From assembly GCF_035594125.1 (NCBI RefSeq), contig NC_087161.1, positions 8,524,001 to 8,588,000 on the forward strand: a DNA stretch of 64,000 bases, read 5' to 3'. The stretch is from Scylla paramamosain. Lineage: Eukaryota; Arthropoda; Malacostraca; Decapoda; Portunidae. Positions within the stretch are counted from its first letter, which is position 1; every line of letters starts with the position of its first letter. The translations under genes and the position numbers were made by a program. Positions 36,140 to 53,733 of the stretch are shown one piece after another. Below the pieces are notes generated by a model, which worked only from the letters and a program-made list of their open reading frames with translations, was not told where the DNA came from and did not search any database.

Positions 36140-37721
36140 TTTTTTTTTCTTTTTTTTTTATGTAGGAAGGACACTGGCCAAGGGCAACAAAAATCTAATA
36201 AAAAAAATGCCCACTGAAATGCCAGTCCCATAAAAGGGTCAAAGCAGTGGTCAAAAATTGATGGATAAGTGTCTTGAAACCTCCCTCTTGAAGAAATTCA
36301 AGTCATAGGAAGGTGGAAATACAGAAGCAGGCAGAGAGTTCCAGAGTTTACCAGAGAAAGGGATGAATGATTGAGAATACTGGTTAACTCTTGCGTTAGA
36401 GCGGTTGACAGAATAGGGGTGAGAGAAAGAAGAAAGTCTTGTGCACCGACGCCGCGGAAGAAGGGGAGGCATGCAGTTAGCAAGATCAGAAGAGCAGTTA
36501 GCATGAAAATAGCGGTAGAAGACAGCTAGATATGCAACATTGCGGCGGTGAGAGAGAGGCTGAAGACAGTCAGTTAGAGGAGAGGAGTTGATGAGACGAA
36601 AAGCTTTTGATTCCACCCTGTCTAGAACATAAGAACATAAGAAATAAGGGAAGCTGCAAGAAGCGACCAGGCTTACACGTGGCAGTCCCTGTATGAAACA
36701 CACCTACCTATTTCCATCTGCTATCCCCATCCATAAACTTGTCTAATCTTCTCTTAAAGCTTTCTAGTGTCCTAGCACTAACTACATGATTACTGAGTCT
36801 GTTTAGAAAGAGCAGTATGAGTGGAACCCCCCCCAGACATGTGAAGCATACTCCATACATGGACGGATAAGGCCCTTGTACAGAGTTAGCAGCTGTGGGA
36901 TGAGAGAAACTGGCGGAGACGTCTCAGAACACCTAACTTCATAGAAGCTGTTTTAGCTAGAGATGAGATGTGAAGTTTCCAGTTCAGATTATAAGTAAAG
37001 GACAGACCGAGGATGTTCAGTGTAGATGAGGGGGACAGTTGAGTGTCATTGAAGAAGAGGGGATAGTTGTCTGGAAGGTTGTGTCGAGTTGATAGATGGA
37101 GGAATTGAGTTTTTGAGGCATTGAACAATACCAAGTTTGCTCTGCCCCAATCAAAAATTTTAGAAAGATCAGAAGTCAGGCGTTCTGTGGCTTCCCTGCG
37201 TGATATGTTTACCTCCTGAAGGGTTGGACGTGTATGAAAAGACGTGGAAAAGTGCAGGGTGGTATCATCAGCGTAGGAGTGGATAGGACAAAAAGTTTGG
37301 TTTAGAAGATCATTAATGAATAATAAGAAGAGAGTGGGTGACAGGACAGAACCCTGAGGAACACCACTGTTAATAGATTTAGGAGAAGAACAGTGACCGT
37401 CTACCACAGCAGCAATAGAACAGTCAGAAAGGAAACTTGAGATGAAGTTACAGAGAGAAGGATAGAAACCGTAGGAGGGTAGTTTGGAAATCAAAGCTTT
37501 GTGCCACTCTATCAAAAGCTTTTGATATGTCCAAGGCAGCAGCAAAAGTTTCACCAAAATCTCTAAAAGAATATGACCAAGACTCAGTAAGGAAAGCCAG
37601 ATCACCAGTAGAGCGGCCTTGACGGAACCCATACTGGCGATCAGATAGAAGGTTGTGAAGTGATAGATGTTTAAGAATCTTCCTGTTGAGGATAGATTAA
37701 AAAACTTTAGATAGGCAGGAA
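36140..37721 (-). mobile_element. J1 LINE, 5'-truncated (copy d), with a CR1 insertion
   Basis: A T-rich tail at 36140-36160 (plus) marks the 3' end. Minus-strand coding runs from the [22 protein letters not shown] and [10 protein letters not shown] (catalytic YADD intact) through the thumb and C-terminus WNSLPASVFPPSYDLNFFK. A 180-bp CR1-like 3' fragment (36627-36806) interrupts it. The J1 homology stops at about 37721, inside the RT fingers. The open frame 37875-36886 runs from flanking DNA into the RT but is broken near 37500 by a small deletion. It is a 5'-truncated, inactive copy. Confidence 0.87.
36627..36806 (-). mobile_element. CR1-like LINE 3' end inserted in J1
   Basis: Minus sense holds a degraded RT tail (LSNHVVSARTLESFKRRLDK), a short 3' UTR with GTTTCATACAGGGACTGCCA, and a terminal TTCTTATG octamer repeat (plus ACATAAGAACATAAGAAATA). 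CR1 elements end in short octamer repeats rather than poly(A), so this supports the class. It matches the 3' block at 4141-4300. It splits J1 between TGTCTAGA and AGAGCAGTATG. The exact junction is blurred because CTGTYTAGA occurs on both sides. Confidence 0.7.
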
Positions 37722-39491
<1,770 letters not shown>

Positions 39492-39701
39492 ATGGTGCAT
39501 GTTTGCAGTGTCAAAGGATGCCGGACAATGAAACGCAGCAAACGAAATACACTTTTCCACAATTTCTCTTCAAATGCAGCGATGCAAAAATTATGGATTC
39601 AGTTTTGTAAGCGTAAACAAGTTATAAATTCAACCGCAGCAAAACTGTGCAGTTTGCACTTCTCAGGAACCTACTATAAACGGAACCTAAAGTATGCCTA
39701 A
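39492..39701 (+). CDS. THAP zinc-finger coding segment, partial
   Basis: ATG at 39492 opens 69 codons starting MVHVCSVKGCRTMKRSKRNT. The segment shows the C2-C-H arrangement of a THAP domain: C-x4-C at residues 5-10, F-H-N-F near residue 22, the conserved Trp in KLWIQFCKRK (around residue 35), and the C-x2-H of KLCSLHFSG (around residues 53-56). THAP domains bind DNA in P-element-type transposases and in derived transcription regulators. The normal C-terminal AVPTIF box is absent. The frame stops after NLKYA, but AAA-GTATGC just before could be a splice donor, so this may be a first exon or a transposon remnant. A shadow start 30 nt upstream is possible. No downstream exon was identified before the next retroelement. 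Confidence 0.6.
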   Translation: MVHVCSVKGCRTMKRSKRNTLFHNFSSNAAMQKLWIQFCKRKQVINSTAAKLCSLHFSGTYYKRNLKYA

Positions 39702-40095
39702 TTTTTTTTACCAATATATATTTTGTGGCAGATATAGGCACAATTATTTCTAAGGCCTGTACAGGAAAGAGGTTAGTTCCCCCTAAGTGTAATTTAGTAA
39801 ACGCATTGGGCGCGAGAGGAAACGAGAGGGGTTAGGGGGTAGGGACGTTGGAAGGGTCTCTCTCTACGTCTACGTCTACGTCATCCGGAGAGACTCAAGC
39901 TCCATCCACCGGCTGACCTGACCTGTGTATTAGCGGCGCTGGGGTGTATGGCTTGTTCGGTTGGCAGTTTTGCCACTGAATAGGGACATATGTAAATCTC
40001 GTAAATACACAGAAACGTTAGTAACCTGGTGTTAAAACATCCCAAATAATTCTTAATGAACTAAATACCACTAAACAACCAGAGAGAGAGAGAGA

Positions 40096-40153
<58 letters not shown>

Positions 40154-40283
40154 ACTACGCACTGAACACAGCAGTGACTTGAGTCAACCTCACCAAGTTT
40201 TAATGAGTTTAGATACGGTGCTATGTTATTCTGGCTATGTTTCAGTTCATAGAAAGAAATACAGATCAACAGAGCCAGGCGGT
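39702..40283. other. No gene recognised; (GA)n at 40081-40151
   Basis: Holds a triple CTACGT at about 39875-39892, a 71-nt GA array with one GGG interruption, and the flank upstream of J1 copy e. The last 130 bp may be additional J1 5' UTR not present in other copies. Confidence 0.5.
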
Positions 40284-40358
40284 AAGGAGAAGGCAGTAGA
40301 CACCTCCCGAAACGATAATTGCTCCCAGTGAGGTCTAAAGCACTGTTCACGGGGTGCT

Positions 40359-40580
40359 GTGAACTTATCATTAAACCCAGCTGTGACCTCACTGAACGTT
40401 TCCCTTTGTGTCTCACAACACAAGGGGGCAGTCACAGCCTGCCCTCTAAAGACAACTCTCTTCCTCCTCACAAAACTACAAGCACCTAATAACACACACA
40501 CCCTTCACCCAAAAATTTTAAAATCATCATGGCGACTCCTACACCAGCCTCGGAGTCTCCATCTGAGGAGGGGACCATAA
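40359..40580 (+). other. Short upstream reading frame in the J1 5' region
   Basis: 73 codons starting MNLSLNPAVTSLNVSLCVSQ. Related frames occur in J1 copies b (12041-11796) and f (46810-46589), both starting MNLS and carrying VSQHK and CPLKT. It overlaps the ORF2 start by about 50 nt in another frame. It could be a vestigial ORF1 or only a conserved 5' UTR. No domain was recognised. Confidence 0.35.
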
Positions 40581-43464
40581 ATGTCCCCATTTCGGACTGC
40601 CTTTCTGTCGACGACCCTAAGTGTCTTGACACCCCCCTCAACTTTTTCTTCATTAACTTCTGCAATATTCGCGGTCTAAGATCTAATTTTCAATCTGTAG
40701 AACACCACCTCTCCTCTTCTAAACCTCATCTTCTTTTCCTCACTGAAACTCAGGTGTCTGAGGCAACTGACAGTAGCCTCTTTTCTGTTCCCTCCTACTT
40801 TCTCTATCCTCATTTTCGATCCAAAGCTGGATGCTGCGTTTATGTGCGCAATGACTTAACCTGCTCCCGTGCCCACGCTCTAGAATCTTCCGAGTTTTCC
40901 ACCATCTGGCTACGACTACATACTAAATTTATCTGTGCTGTATACCTCTCTCCTAACTCCTCTGACTATAAGAAATTCTTTGACTACTTAACTTCCAAAG
41001 TGGAGCACATTCTAACCCTCTTCCCTTTTGCAGAGATCTCCATTCTTGGAGACTTCAGTGTTCACCACCAGCTTTGGCTTTCCTCTCCCTTCACTGACCA
41101 TCCTGGTGACCTAGCCTACAACTTTGCTATCCTCCATGACCTAGAGCAATTGGTGCAACACCCTACTCGTATTCCTGACCGTCTTGGAGATACGCCCAAC
41201 ATTCTTGACCTTTTCCTGACCTCTAATCCATCTGCTTATGCTGTCACCCTTTCTTCTCCGTTGGGCTCCTCCGATCACAATCTCATATCTTTATCTTGTC
41301 CTATCACTCAAATTCCTCCTCAGGATCCCCCTAAGCGAAGGTGCCTCTGGCGTTTTGCCTCTGCTAGTTGGGGGGACCTGAGGAGGTATTTTGCTGATTT
41401 TCCTTGGAATGACTACTGCTTCCGTGTCAGAGACCCGTCTTTGTGTGCTGACCGCATAACAGAGGTGATAGTGTCTGGCATGGAGGCGTACATTCCTCAC
41501 TCTTTTTCTCGTCCTAAACCTTGGTTTAACACAGCTTGTTCTCGTGCTATACATGATAGAGAGGTGGCCCACAAAAGGTACTTAAGCCTTCCATCACCAG
41601 AATCTCATGCACTTTATATTTCTGCCCGGAACCATGCCAAGTCTGTTCTCCAACTAGCCAAAAACTCCTTCATTAACAGAAAATGTCAAAACCTTTCAAG
41701 ATCTAACTCCCCTCGTGATTTCTGGCATCTAGCCAAAAATATCTTCAATAACTTTGCTTCTTCTTCTTTCCCTCCTCTACTTCAACCAGATGGCACCACT
41801 GCTATCACATCTATTTCTAAAGCTGAACTCTTTGCTCAAACCTTTGCTAAAAACACTACCTTGGACGATTCTGGGCTTGTTCCTCCCTCTCCTCCACCCT
41901 CTGACTACTTCATGCCACCTATTAAAATTCTTCGCAATGATGATTTCCATGCCCTCGCTGGCCTAAACCCTCGGAAGGCTTATGGACCTGATGGGGTCCC
42001 TCCTATTGTTCTCCGAAACTGTGCCTCCGTGCTTGCACCTTGCCTAGTCAAACTCTTTCAGCTCTGTCTGTCAACATCTACCTTTCCTTCTTGCTGGAAA
42101 TTTGCCTACATTCAACCTGTTCCTAAAAAGGGTGACCGCTCTAATCCCTCAAACTACCGTCCTATTGCTTTAATTTCCAGCATATCTAAAATTTTTGAAT
42201 CTATCCTCAACAGGAAGATTCTTAAACATCTATCACTTCACAACCTTCTATCTGATCGCCAGTATGGGTTCCGTCAAGGCCGCTCTACTGGTGATCTTCT
42301 GGCTTTCCTTACTGAGTCTTGGTCATCCTCTTTTAGAGATTTTGGTGAAACTTTTGCTGTTGCCTTGGACATATTATCAAAAGCCTTTGATAGAGTCTGG
42401 CACAAAGCTTTGATTTCCAAAGTACCCTCCTACGGTTTCTATCCTTCTCTCTGTAACTTCATCTCAAGTTTCCTTTCTGACCTTTCTATTGCTGCTGTGG
42501 TAGACGGTCACTGTTCTTCTCCTAAATCTATTAACAGCGGTGTTCCTCAGGGTTCTGTCCTGTCACCCACTCTCTTCTTATTATTCATTAATGATCTTCT
42601 AAACGAAACTTCTTGTCCTATCCACTCCTACGCTGATGATACCACCCTGGACTTTTCCACGTCTTTTCATAGACGTCCAACCCTTCAGGAGGTAAACATA
42701 TCATGCAGGGACACCACAGAACGCCTGACTTCTGATCTTTCTAAAATTTTTGATTGGGGCAGAGCAAACTTGGTATTGTTCAATGCCTCAAAAACTCAAT
42801 TCCTCCATCTATCAACTCGACACAACCTTCCAGACAACTATCCCCTCTTCTTCAATGACACTCAACTGTCCCCCTCTTCTACACTGAACATCCTCGGTCT
42901 GTCTTATAATCTGAACTGGAAACTTCACATCTAATCTCTAGTTAAAACAGCTTCTATGAAGTTAGGTGTTCTGAGACGTCTCCGCCAGTTTTTCTCACCC
43001 ACCCAGCTGGTAACTCTGTACAAGGGCCTTATCCGTCCATGTATGGAGTATGCTTCACATGTCTGGGGGGCTCCACTCATACTGCTCTTCTAGACAGGGT
43101 GGAATCAAAATCTTTTCGTCTCATCAACTCATCTCCTCTAACTGACTGTCTTCAGCCTCTCTCTCACCGCCGCAATGTTGCATATCTAGCTGTCTTCTAC
43201 CGCTATTTTCATGCTAACTGCTCTTCTGATCTTGCTAACTGCATGCCTCCCCTCCTTCCGCGGCCTCGCTGCACAAGACTTTCTTCTTTCTCTCACCCCT
43301 ATTCTGTCCACCTCTCTAACGCAAGAGTTAACCAGTATTCTCAATCATTCATCCCTTTCTCTGGTAAACTCTGGAACTCCCTGCCTGCTTCTGTATTTCC
43401 ACCTTCCTACGACTTGAATTCTTTCAAGAGGGAGGTTTCAAGACACTTATCCACCAATTTTTGA
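40529..43464 (+). pseudogene. J1 ORF2: endonuclease and reverse transcriptase
   Basis: An ATG at 40529 opens 801 codons. The order is a short leader, then an exonuclease/endonuclease/phosphatase-type endonuclease (residues about 35-255): [22 protein letters not shown] (catalytic Glu), [16 protein letters not shown] and [11 protein letters not shown] connector and RT follow, with the finger motif [10 protein letters not shown], the palm [17 protein letters not shown] (one extra residue against other copies' DISKAFD), [20 protein letters not shown] and [10 protein letters not shown]. The ORF ends at TAA 42932-42934, where other copies have TCA. Translation would otherwise continue to the C-terminal tail (WNSLPASVFPPSYDLNSFK, stop at about 43464), apart from a one-base deletion near 43068. 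Two lesions and GDFS in place of GDFN suggest recent inactivation. Confidence 0.88.
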
Positions 43465-43574
43465 CCACTGCTTTGACCCTTTTATGGGACTGGCATTTCA
43501 GTGGGCATTTTCTTTTATTAGATTTTTGTTGCAATTGGGTAGTATCCTTCCTACATAAAAAAAAAAAAAAATGC

Positions 43575-43680
43575 ATAAAAATTATGTCTGAGCAGCTCTA
43601 TGCACCAGCATTACATTAAATTTAATTTAATTTAATGCACCAACATTAAAGACGAGGTGTGGTGGGCCCTTACATAATTT
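43575..43680. other. Spacer between tail-to-tail J1 copies
   Basis: About 105 bp, including TTAAATTTAATTTAATTTAA, between the poly(A) of copy e and the poly(T) of copy f. No gene. Confidence 0.8.
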
Positions 43681-47830
<4,150 letters not shown>

Positions 47831-48580
47831 AGTGCTGCGTAGTGATTGTGGGAATGCGCGCCCAACGCTCTCCAACACTTCTCTTGCCGCTATGTAGGCG
47901 GGTTCCACCAATTTCCCCTTCTTCCTTTCCAGCCCAGTGTGTAAGACTGTTATGTTCCCCCAATGTGGCTGTGTTTCTCCGCATGTACGGCGAGGAAGTT
48001 TGTGGTTCTATGATGTTACAGGTCGTTCTTGTGCTCTTTCAGTCTTCTTTCCATTCCCCGCGCAGTCTCGACGTAGTATGTAGCAGTACAACCGCCACAT
48101 GAGATGGAGAATACTATGCTCAACTGCTTCCCCTTTCCCACACTATGTTCTGCAACTTTTGCTCCGAGGCGTATGGTACGCATATGCCTGCGTCTGACAA
48201 CACTTTCGTGATCATTTCTACGCCTTTTGCATACGGAACGACTAAGTATTCCCTATTTTCTTTTTCTTTTCTTCATTTCTTCTTAGCTATTCTTGTTACT
48301 TTATTTTTTCAGTTTTGGAGAAAGCCTAAAGGATATAAAGGTTTTTGGAAGGCCTGTGTTATGTATGCGATTACATCGTCCAAAAACTCGTTATTACAAT
48401 TTCTAAGTGCCCTTGGATAGAAACCAATTACCATTCCTGACTTTGTTTTTCACTGTGGCAAGATAAGTAATGAAAAAAGTCGTCTTTAATGGTGGACTTT
48501 CTATATACGGATAATTTTACACTGTTACAGTATTGGTGTATCACTGTGTCAAGGATAGGAAGCTTATTGTTCTCTTCTTC
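47831..48580 (-). mobile_element. Penelope-like element fragment (RT end plus GIY-YIG endonuclease)
   Basis: The minus strand from 48580 reads KLPILDTVIHQYCNSVKLSV then YRKSTIKDDFFHYLSCHSEK. This matches the conserved 'LPFLDV.I.R....T.VYRKPT......Y.S.H' end of Penelope RTs. After decay it reads FSISCGGCTATYYVETARGM followed by ERRLKEHKNDL (about 48120-48030), the GIY-YIG nuclease core with Y-[YI]-[VI]-E-T-x-R-G, then LAVHAEKHSHIG. Penelope elements use this nuclease to nick target DNA. A stop after HKNDL and frame changes near 48300-48140 make it inactive. Its 5' part is missing, and the right edge meets a J1 5' UTR scrap. Confidence 0.72.
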
Positions 48581-48583
48581 TTG

Positions 48584-48640
48584 AACGTTCCCCTTTGTGT
48601 CTCACAACAGAAGGGGGTAGTCACAGCCTGGCCTCTAAAT
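48584..48640 (+). mobile_element. J1 5' UTR scrap
   Basis: GAACGTTCCCCTTTGTGTCT, then CACAACAGAAGGGGGTAGTC and ACAGCCTGGCCTCTAAA. These match J1 copy e at about 40396-40452. About 57 bp, with no other J1 sequence attached. Confidence 0.8.
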
Positions 48641-49400
48641 TGAGACCAATTGGAACCTTCTTAACTCTTGGACACGGCCCGGACACAGGCCAGTGCAGTC
48701 TCTGAACAGCGCTCTTGCACATGGACATACGTTCATGGCCAGAAAGTTATAGAAGTTATCTCACCCATCTTAGTGGTGGCAACCACATCCTCCCACCTGC
48801 CCAGTCAACTGGTAAGAACTTATAGTAGTATAACCTTAGAGTGGAGTATAAAATTAATCATGTAAGGAAATTGTGGTGGAAGACGCAACCCGAGTCGCTG
48901 CCTCTTTAGCCAGCCTATCGCCCTTCTCATTCCAATGAACTCCCACATGTGAGGGTACCCAACAAAATGTTATGTGATATCGTTTGCGCTGAAACAGGTG
49001 AATCCACTTTAAAACATATGAAATTAGGGGAGGGAGAGAGGAAGTAAAATGCTCCTGACTACGGGAGTCACTAAAAATAGTAAAACTTGAAACCGGTAAG
49101 GTAGAAATTATTTTTGTTTTTTAGAAATTGGCAGATAACTCTGCTGTAAAAACAGAGGCAACTCTCAGATGGCTACCGCCTCGACAGAAGGAAGGGAATA
49201 TATAACTATATCCCACTTCTGCATCAGACTTTGAACCATCTGTGTAGATGGGGAGCCAGAGTGTGTCGAAGGGCGTTCCAAAAATAAAGTTTTTATTATA
49301 AACAACAGGGGGGAAGATCGATACCCACGAAAACCGCCAGTACCCGACCCGATATCCAAAAGGCTTAGGAAAACTAGGGCAGGACACCAGCATCCAACAG

Positions 49401-50174
<774 letters not shown>

Positions 50175-51360
50175 TCCATCAGCAAGCTAGGGATTGGGAG
50201 TGAGCGGAATGCACCAGTTGCCAGGCGAATACCAGCGTGGTGCACCGAATCCAACACATAGAGCAGAGCCTCAGTAATAGACGAACAGATTTCACAACTG
50301 TACTCTAATTTAGAAAGACCAGGAGTTCGGTGCAAGGCTAGGAGTAGGAGGGTCTGTCTGTCAGCGTCCCAAGAAGTATAAGCCAAAATTCTTAGAAGTG
50401 ACAGCAACTTGCTCTCAATCAATGGCATCTGAGCTGCATAAAAAGAGATAGACAGTTAAGTCATCGACATATAAGCTACCAAGAACTCCTTCCAGAAGTA
50501 CACCAACATTTATAGTTACAGCGACAACTGTAACTCTAAGTTTACCTCCTTGCGGCACGCCGCTCTTTAAGTGGGCATTCTTATGACAGATTGCCACCAA
50601 CCCGTACCCGTAAAAAGAAAAAAAACGAGATAAAAACTGTTGTATAAAAACAGGGACTTGGCCATGAAGAACAAACTCAAACAAACTAAATAAAATGCCA
50701 TGACGCCAGGCTGTGTTGTAAGCTTTCTCTAAATAAAAAAAAAAAAAAGACTGTGACACGGTGTTGCTGATTAGCAAATGCCTCAGAAATGGAAGATTCC
50801 AGAGCCAATAAAGTCACAGATAGCATTTTCCGGAAATCATACTGAACAGCAGATAAGTGATTCCCTCTCTTTAAGTACCACATAAGCCTGATATTCACCA
50901 TCTTTTCCAACAACTTACAAATGCATGACGTTAGAGAAATGGGGTGATAATTGGTCGTTAGCTGATGGTCTTTTCCAGGCCTTGGAATGAGAATAATTGC
51001 AGCCACACCCCTGAAAAGATGGAAAATCACCGCTATTCCAAAAAAAAAAAAAAAAAAATTATAGAGGTCAAATAAAAAGGTAAAAGCTTCATCGGACATG
51101 TGGTGCAAAAAGGAATATGAGATGTCATTGGGACCCGGAGATGAATCATGGCACTGGGATAAAAGCCATGCATAGCTGAGACCAAGAAAATGGAACAGTA
51201 TAAGACTCTCCCCCAGGGGAGGCAAAATTGATGCCAGCAGATTTCCAAATGTCGACAATGAAGTGCCATAGGTGTTGCTAGACCCTTTCTAGAGACACTG
51301 GCAAAGTGCTCAGCAAACAGGTCGGCAACTGTCTTATTTCTACCACCGTGCCCCTATCAT

Positions 51361-51537
51361 GGGCTAAAACAGGTGAAACAGATGGGGGAGGAGCAGAGTA
51401 CTTCCCAGATATTTTGGAGACTCTGTTGAAGACAGAGTCTGGAAGAACATGGGATAAAACAGGTGAAACAGATGGGGAAGGAGCAGAGTACTTCCCAGAT
51501 ATTTTGCAGACTCTGTTGAAGACAGAGTCTGGAAGAA
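51361..51537 (-). repeat. 90-bp in-frame tandem duplication in LINE D connector
   Basis: Units at 51361-51450 and 51451-51537 both start GGGMTAAAACAGGTGAAACA. In the element's frame each gives FNRVxKISGKYSAP-PSVSPV, so the duplication adds 30 residues without shifting the frame. The two units differ at a few positions. Confidence 0.9.
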
Positions 51538-52768
51538 GACTTCCACTAACTGAGAACCTCAGTGAGTGGAAGTGGAAACTGTGATGGAAGGGATATAACT
51601 CTTCCAAGAATCCTGCCGAGTACTCTTTAAAATGTGGTGAGCACGGGCTTGCGCTTGTCGAAAAGCCTCCAAACAGTGGACGTCCCTACGATGCCGTCGA
51701 ATGCGAAGAAAGGCAGCACACTGAGCAGCGGCTCTACAATCCGCATTCCACCATGGAACAGGACGTTTAGGAAAATGGCCAGAGGTCTTAGGAATGGACT
51801 GAATAGCAGTGGAGTGCAAGACATCTCGTTGACTGAGCGGGCAGGGGTGTTGAGATCTTTGAATAGGTGCCAATCCACCTTATCTAACCACCATTAGGGA
51901 GGACGTGACTGTGGTGCAGAATCAGTTGACTGCAATAAAACTGGGAAGTGATCACTCCTATGTAGGTCTGGTAAGACTTTCTAGTTAAAATCAAGAAAAG
52001 AATTAGAGGACAGAGAGAGATCTATTGTTGTAAAAGTACCGGTTTGACTATGGAAATGGGTCACGTTTCCAGAGTTTAAAATCTCCAAACCTGAATCCTC
52101 AATAAAAGAAGTAATTAAAAGCCCACGAGGGTTGACAGCGTCATCATCCCACAAAGGATGGCGACCATTGAAGTCTCCCAACAAAATAAGAAGAGAAGGA
52201 ATAGCATTTAAAAGATTATCAAGTTAATTTCTCTTGATAGGAATACTGAGAGGCAGATACAGACTGAACAATGTATAAAAAAAACGATTTATAAAAACCT
52301 TAAAGGTAACAACCTGCAGTGGAGAGTGAATATGCAGGTGGAGAAAAGGAATATCATTGCAAATAAAGATGGCAGCGCGATCCTCGTGGCCCTGACCAGA
52401 GAATGGAGTGGAAAAGAAAGCACAATACCCAGGAGAACCAAAGTGAGCTGATTGTCTGAGCATTGCCTCTTGGAAAGAAATACAAACAGGAGAAAACCTA
52501 AAGATCAACACTCGGAATTCCTCCCAGGAGGCATGCAAACAGCGACAATTCCACAGCAAGATCTTGAATTTTACTATTTTGAGAGGGTCTTCAGGGAAGC
52601 CACAGAGAGAAGCTTCCCTTTATCAACCTTTATCAACTATGGTCTGACCATTTTGAATTGAGCGATTAGGTGTTGTCTTTTCCGGGGAATCCCCGGTCTT
52701 CGGCGCTGCCAAACCTTGTACTGGGCAATTATCAGACTGAAGCCACTAACAACCTTGCTTCCCACTCA

Positions 52769-52772
<4 letters not shown>

Positions 52773-52834
<62 letters not shown>
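52773..52834. repeat. (CT)n microsatellite
   Basis: About 62 nt of CT repeats. Confidence 0.97.
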
Positions 52835-52838
<4 letters not shown>

Positions 52839-52962
52839 GCTTATGCAATCTACATTTCATGCAAATCTATCTCTATCAGAGATCTATACTTGCCTATGAA
52901 TCATTAGAATTTGAGAAAAAATCTGCCTGTCAGTCAATCAAAGCTGCCTCCTCCCCCAACCG

Positions 52963-53042
<80 letters not shown>
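52963..53042. repeat. (CT)n microsatellite
   Basis: About 80 nt of CT repeats with one TT interruption. Confidence 0.97.
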
Positions 53043-53045
<3 letters not shown>

Positions 53046-53389
53046 GCCAACAGATCTTGAAGGGTCAAGTAATGATCCCCTATTAGCCTTTTCTTCCAGC
53101 TGTGGAGGTGACCAGAGAAGGAGTGGGAGAGGTAGCTTCCATCGTGGTTGGCGGGGCGAGAGGAAGTGACCATGGATTAACACGTCACTCTGACCATGTG
53201 ACTTAACTCGGTCACTCATGGAGACGTGACAACGTCTTGAGGAAACGTTGCCAAGTATTAAGTATTAAAAAACAATGCAAGTATCATTAAAAAAATATAT
53301 ATTACACTTACTTGCTTTTTTTTTTAGAGCATCACAGTGTATATATACTACAATACCATTTAATTTTGAGGTAGGAAATACATGACATG

Positions 53390-53486
53390 AGGTGTGTCTT
53401 GGTATAAGTGTGGCAGCGCAGCAAGCCAGAGAATACCCAGAAAGGACAATGCCTAAACGCTCAATTCAGAATGGTCAGACCATAGT
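53390..53486 (+). mobile_element. Inverted scrap of LINE D ORF1 end
   Basis: CGCTCAATTCAGAATGGTCA (53459-) is the reverse complement, with one mismatch over 28 bp, of 52637-52664. Weaker homology extends to about 95 bp. In plus frame it gives KRSIQNGQTIV, matching LINE D minus-strand NRSIQNGQTIV. It is a second D-family fragment in the opposite orientation. Confidence 0.75.
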
Positions 53487-53733
53487 TACTTTACTTGGCC
53501 GGCTAGGCTTATGTGATCCTACGTTATTGTAGGCACAGAAACCTGAGATTGTGTAGCTGGTGTGATAGTTACCTGCACATGAGTCTCTAAAACTCCTGAA
53601 GAGACTGGAGGAGGAAGAAGGTTCCTCAACAAAGACGTATCGGTATCACTCTTGGAGGAGGAGTTATTTGGATGACAGGCAGAGAAGCCCTCTATATCCA
53701 TATCAGCATTGAATGAATCACTTTGATTAATTA
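53487..53733. other. Unassigned, possible LINE ORF1 scrap
   Basis: A 60-codon minus frame (53701-53519) rich in Ser/Thr/Pro (PNNSSSKSDTDTSLLRN) has no recognised domain. Confidence 0.3.

Larger units (their letters stand above)
40284..43574 (+). mobile_element. J1 Jockey-like LINE, almost full length (copy e)
   Basis: This is the best-preserved J1. The 5' UTR from about 40284 (AAGGCAGTAGACACC, shared with copy b) leads into one long ORF (40529-42934), then the C-terminal tail, a 3' UTR, and TACAT followed by an A14 tail ending about 43574. It is about 3.3 kb. It faces copy f tail to tail with only about 105 bp between their 3' ends. A 5' UTR reading frame at 40359-40580 overlaps the ORF2 start and is also present in copies b and f. 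Confidence 0.92.
52661..53389. other. No gene recognised; two (CT)n arrays
   Basis: (CT)n arrays at 52773-52834 and 52963-53042 dominate. The first 70 bp belong to the LINE D ORF1 end. No other coding was seen. Confidence 0.6.

Noticed and set aside
47842..48420. Plus-strand frames with cysteine- and phenylalanine-rich proteins
   Set aside because: They are antisense to the Penelope-like element, whose motifs read on minus.
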